Source: Janthinobacterium sp. (GTDB lineage: Bacteria; Pseudomonadota; Gammaproteobacteria; Burkholderiales; Burkholderiaceae_D). From it: DNA of 17,677 bases. Positions 16,425 through 17,677 of this stretch are shown piece by piece; positions within the stretch are counted from its first letter, which is position 1; each line of letters starts with the position of its first letter. Location of the stretch: NCBI GenBank assembly GCA_003482555.1, contig DMYQ01000302.1, forward strand, positions 18,421-36,097. Direction: 5' to 3'. Under the pieces are notes generated by a model. That model did not search any database, had not been told where the DNA came from, and saw nothing but the letters and a program-made list of their open reading frames with translations. Both the position numbers and the translations under genes were made by a program.

Positions 16425-16471
16425 GGTGCATCAATGGATAGTGAGTGGTGTCAATGGTGCAGCAATGGATA
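16425..16471. repeat. Direct repeat pair of 16 bases around the chrA stop
   Basis: GGTGCATCAATGGATA (16425-16440) and GGTGCAGCAATGGATA (16456-16471) differ at one base and recur with a 31-base period. The second copy encodes the last residues of chrA; the first lies in the gap before the dismutase start. It could be a local duplication of the chrA end or a pair of regulator sites. The inner octamer also occurs before the OYE gene (15432-15439). Confidence 0.6.
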
Positions 16472-17629
16472 AATTATCAAGCCGGCGATCGCGGCAAGGG
16501 CGACGATGAGCGGTTCCTGCAACTTCTTGAACTTCCATAGCAGCAGTACCGTGAGCACCGCGATGACGATAGTGGGCCAGTCCGTGATGGAGCGGCGCGC
16601 GATCACGATCACCGAGCCGGTGATGGCGCCAATCGCGGCCGCCGTGATGCCGTCGACAAATGCGAGCACATCGGGGCGCTTGCCATATTTTTTGAAATAC
16701 GGCGCCGAGACGACGGTGAAAAAATAGCATGGAATGAAGGTGCCAAGCGCCGCCAATGACGCGCCCGGCAAACCGGCGATCAAATAACCGATGAAGCCGA
16801 CCGTAATCACGACGGGCCCGGGCGTGATCATCGCGACAGCCACCGCGTCGACGAATTGCTTGTCGCTCAGCCAGTGATGCTCGGTCACGACGCCGCCGTA
16901 CAGGAAGGGGACGATCGCCAATCCCGAGCCAAACACGAAGGTGCCGGCCTTGATGAAGAAGATGCCGATCTGCGTCAACAGCGGGAGGTCGAGACCGCTG
17001 GCGCCCGACAGCGCCGGCACCTGTGCCAGGCCGATCGCGGGCAGTCCGCCATTCCCGATCCACTTCGGCGGCGCGCGCAGCAGCCAGACCAACACCCCGG
17101 CGGCGATGAACAGCCAGGCGACCTCCGACTCCGTCACCACGGTCACGACGACCAGCAACAGATAGATCGCCCACAGCAGCTTGTCCTTGCCGATGTTCTT
17201 GGTGGTCAGCTTTCTGGCGCTCATGGCGATAATGCCGATCACGGCCGCGCCCACGCCGTAGAACACGGCCTGCATCCATGGCAAGCCGCCGTAGCGGACG
17301 TAGGCCCAGCCGAGTGCCACCACCATCAGAAATGACGGCAGCACGAAGGCAAGGCCGGCCAGCGTGGCGCCGAGCACCCGATAGTGGACGTATCCCATGT
17401 AAATGCCCAGTTGCGCGGCCAAGGGCCCCGGCGCCAACTGGGCCAGGGCCAGCCCCTCCTTGTAGTCCGCTTCCGTGATCCAGCCGCGCTGTTCGACCAG
17501 ATCGCGGTGCATATAGCCGACCAGGGCAACGGGGCCGCCGAAACCCAAGCTGCCCAGGCGCAGCATGTACAGAATCATTTGCCAGAGGGTGTAGGCGGGC
17601 TTGGGTTCGATGGCTTCTTGCGTGTTCAA
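16451..17629 (-). CDS. chrA: Chromate transporter ChrA (CHR family, two-domain)
   Basis: This 392-residue polytopic inner-membrane protein expels chromate. Two homologous CHR domains are visible. The N-terminal one (about 15-190) has LGFGGPVALVGY, RGWITEADYKEGLALAQLAPGPLAAQLGIYMGY and many hydrophobic segments. The C-terminal one (about 215-392) has VFGSGLAIVPFL, LSDKQFVDAVAVAMITPGPVVITVGFIGYL and PCYFFTVV. The length is typical of the long-chain ChrA group. The start is TTG at 17627-17629, with GGAG 8 bases upstream; no ATG lies in frame nearby and the next (residue 18) would cut the first conserved helix. The dismutase follows 42 bases downstream, so the two are probably cotranscribed. Any upstream regulator such as chrB would lie beyond the right edge. 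Only a ribosome site is seen in 17630-17677. Confidence 0.94.
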   Translation of the reverse strand: MNTQEAIEPKPAYTLWQMILYMLRLGSLGFGGPVALVGYMHRDLVEQRGWITEADYKEGLALAQLAPGPLAAQLGIYMGYVHYRVLGATLAGLAFVLPSFLMVVALGWAYVRYGGLPWMQAVFYGVGAAVIGIIAMSARKLTTKNIGKDKLLWAIYLLLVVVTVVTESEVAWLFIAAGVLVWLLRAPPKWIGNGGLPAIGLAQVPALSGASGLDLPLLTQIGIFFIKAGTFVFGSGLAIVPFLYGGVVTEHHWLSDKQFVDAVAVAMITPGPVVITVGFIGYLIAGLPGASLAALGTFIPCYFFTVVSAPYFKKYGKRPDVLAFVDGITAAAIGAITGSVIVIARRSITDWPTIVIAVLTVLLLWKFKKLQEPLIVALAAIAGLIIYPLLHH

Positions 17630-17677
17630 GATATTCTCTCCGATCGATGTTCCGCTAGCCGGGGTTTAACATGCAGG

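Overview
The window looks like a chromosomal segment of a high-GC betaproteobacterium, most likely Burkholderiales and plausibly Oxalobacteraceae (Janthinobacterium/Massilia/Duganella type). This rests on GC-rich codon use, the selO-msrB-yciB-bolA-peptidylprolyl isomerase gene order, and the sequence character of the metal-efflux genes. It is a judgement from gene content; no search was run. There are 14 protein-coding genes, no RNA genes, no CRISPR array and no insertion sequence.

Left part (1-2834, minus strand): fatty-acid oxidation. A bifunctional enoyl-CoA hydratase/3-hydroxyacyl-CoA dehydrogenase runs off the left edge, and an acyl-CoA synthetase lies upstream of it. Each has an ACGGYCGT-type box in its upstream gap, which hints at shared control.

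Middle left (about 3075-7673, plus strand): a housekeeping and stress run of selO (protein AMPylase), msrB (methionine sulfoxide reductase B), yciB (inner-membrane septation protein A) and a bolA-family gene, tightly spaced. Two tandem paralogous exported PpiC-type peptidylprolyl isomerases follow, closed by a strong intrinsic terminator at 7648-7673. The annotated selO start is a problem: conserved N-terminal residues lie upstream of the first usual start codon.

Middle right (7760-14341, plus strand): a copper/silver efflux locus. A small exported Cys/His/Met protein with a consensus -10 box only 10 bases before its ATG is followed by a complete Cus/Sil-type RND system: outer-membrane factor, periplasmic adaptor with a C-terminal CusF-like domain, and the RND pump with all three CusA substrate methionines. 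The three efflux genes overlap by ATGA and are probably translationally coupled.

Right part (14338-17629, minus strand): a probable chromate-resistance set of chrA (chromate transporter), a Tat-exported Fe/Mn superoxide dismutase like ChrC, and an Old Yellow Enzyme-family flavin reductase. The dismutase has unusual second-sphere residues. An AATGGATA octamer recurs three times near gene boundaries here. The copper and chromate modules meet tail to tail and share one CTAG as both stop codons.

I found no clearly unprecedented system. The best candidates for new biology are the chromate module with its odd dismutase, the small exported protein heading the Cus operon, and the selO start.
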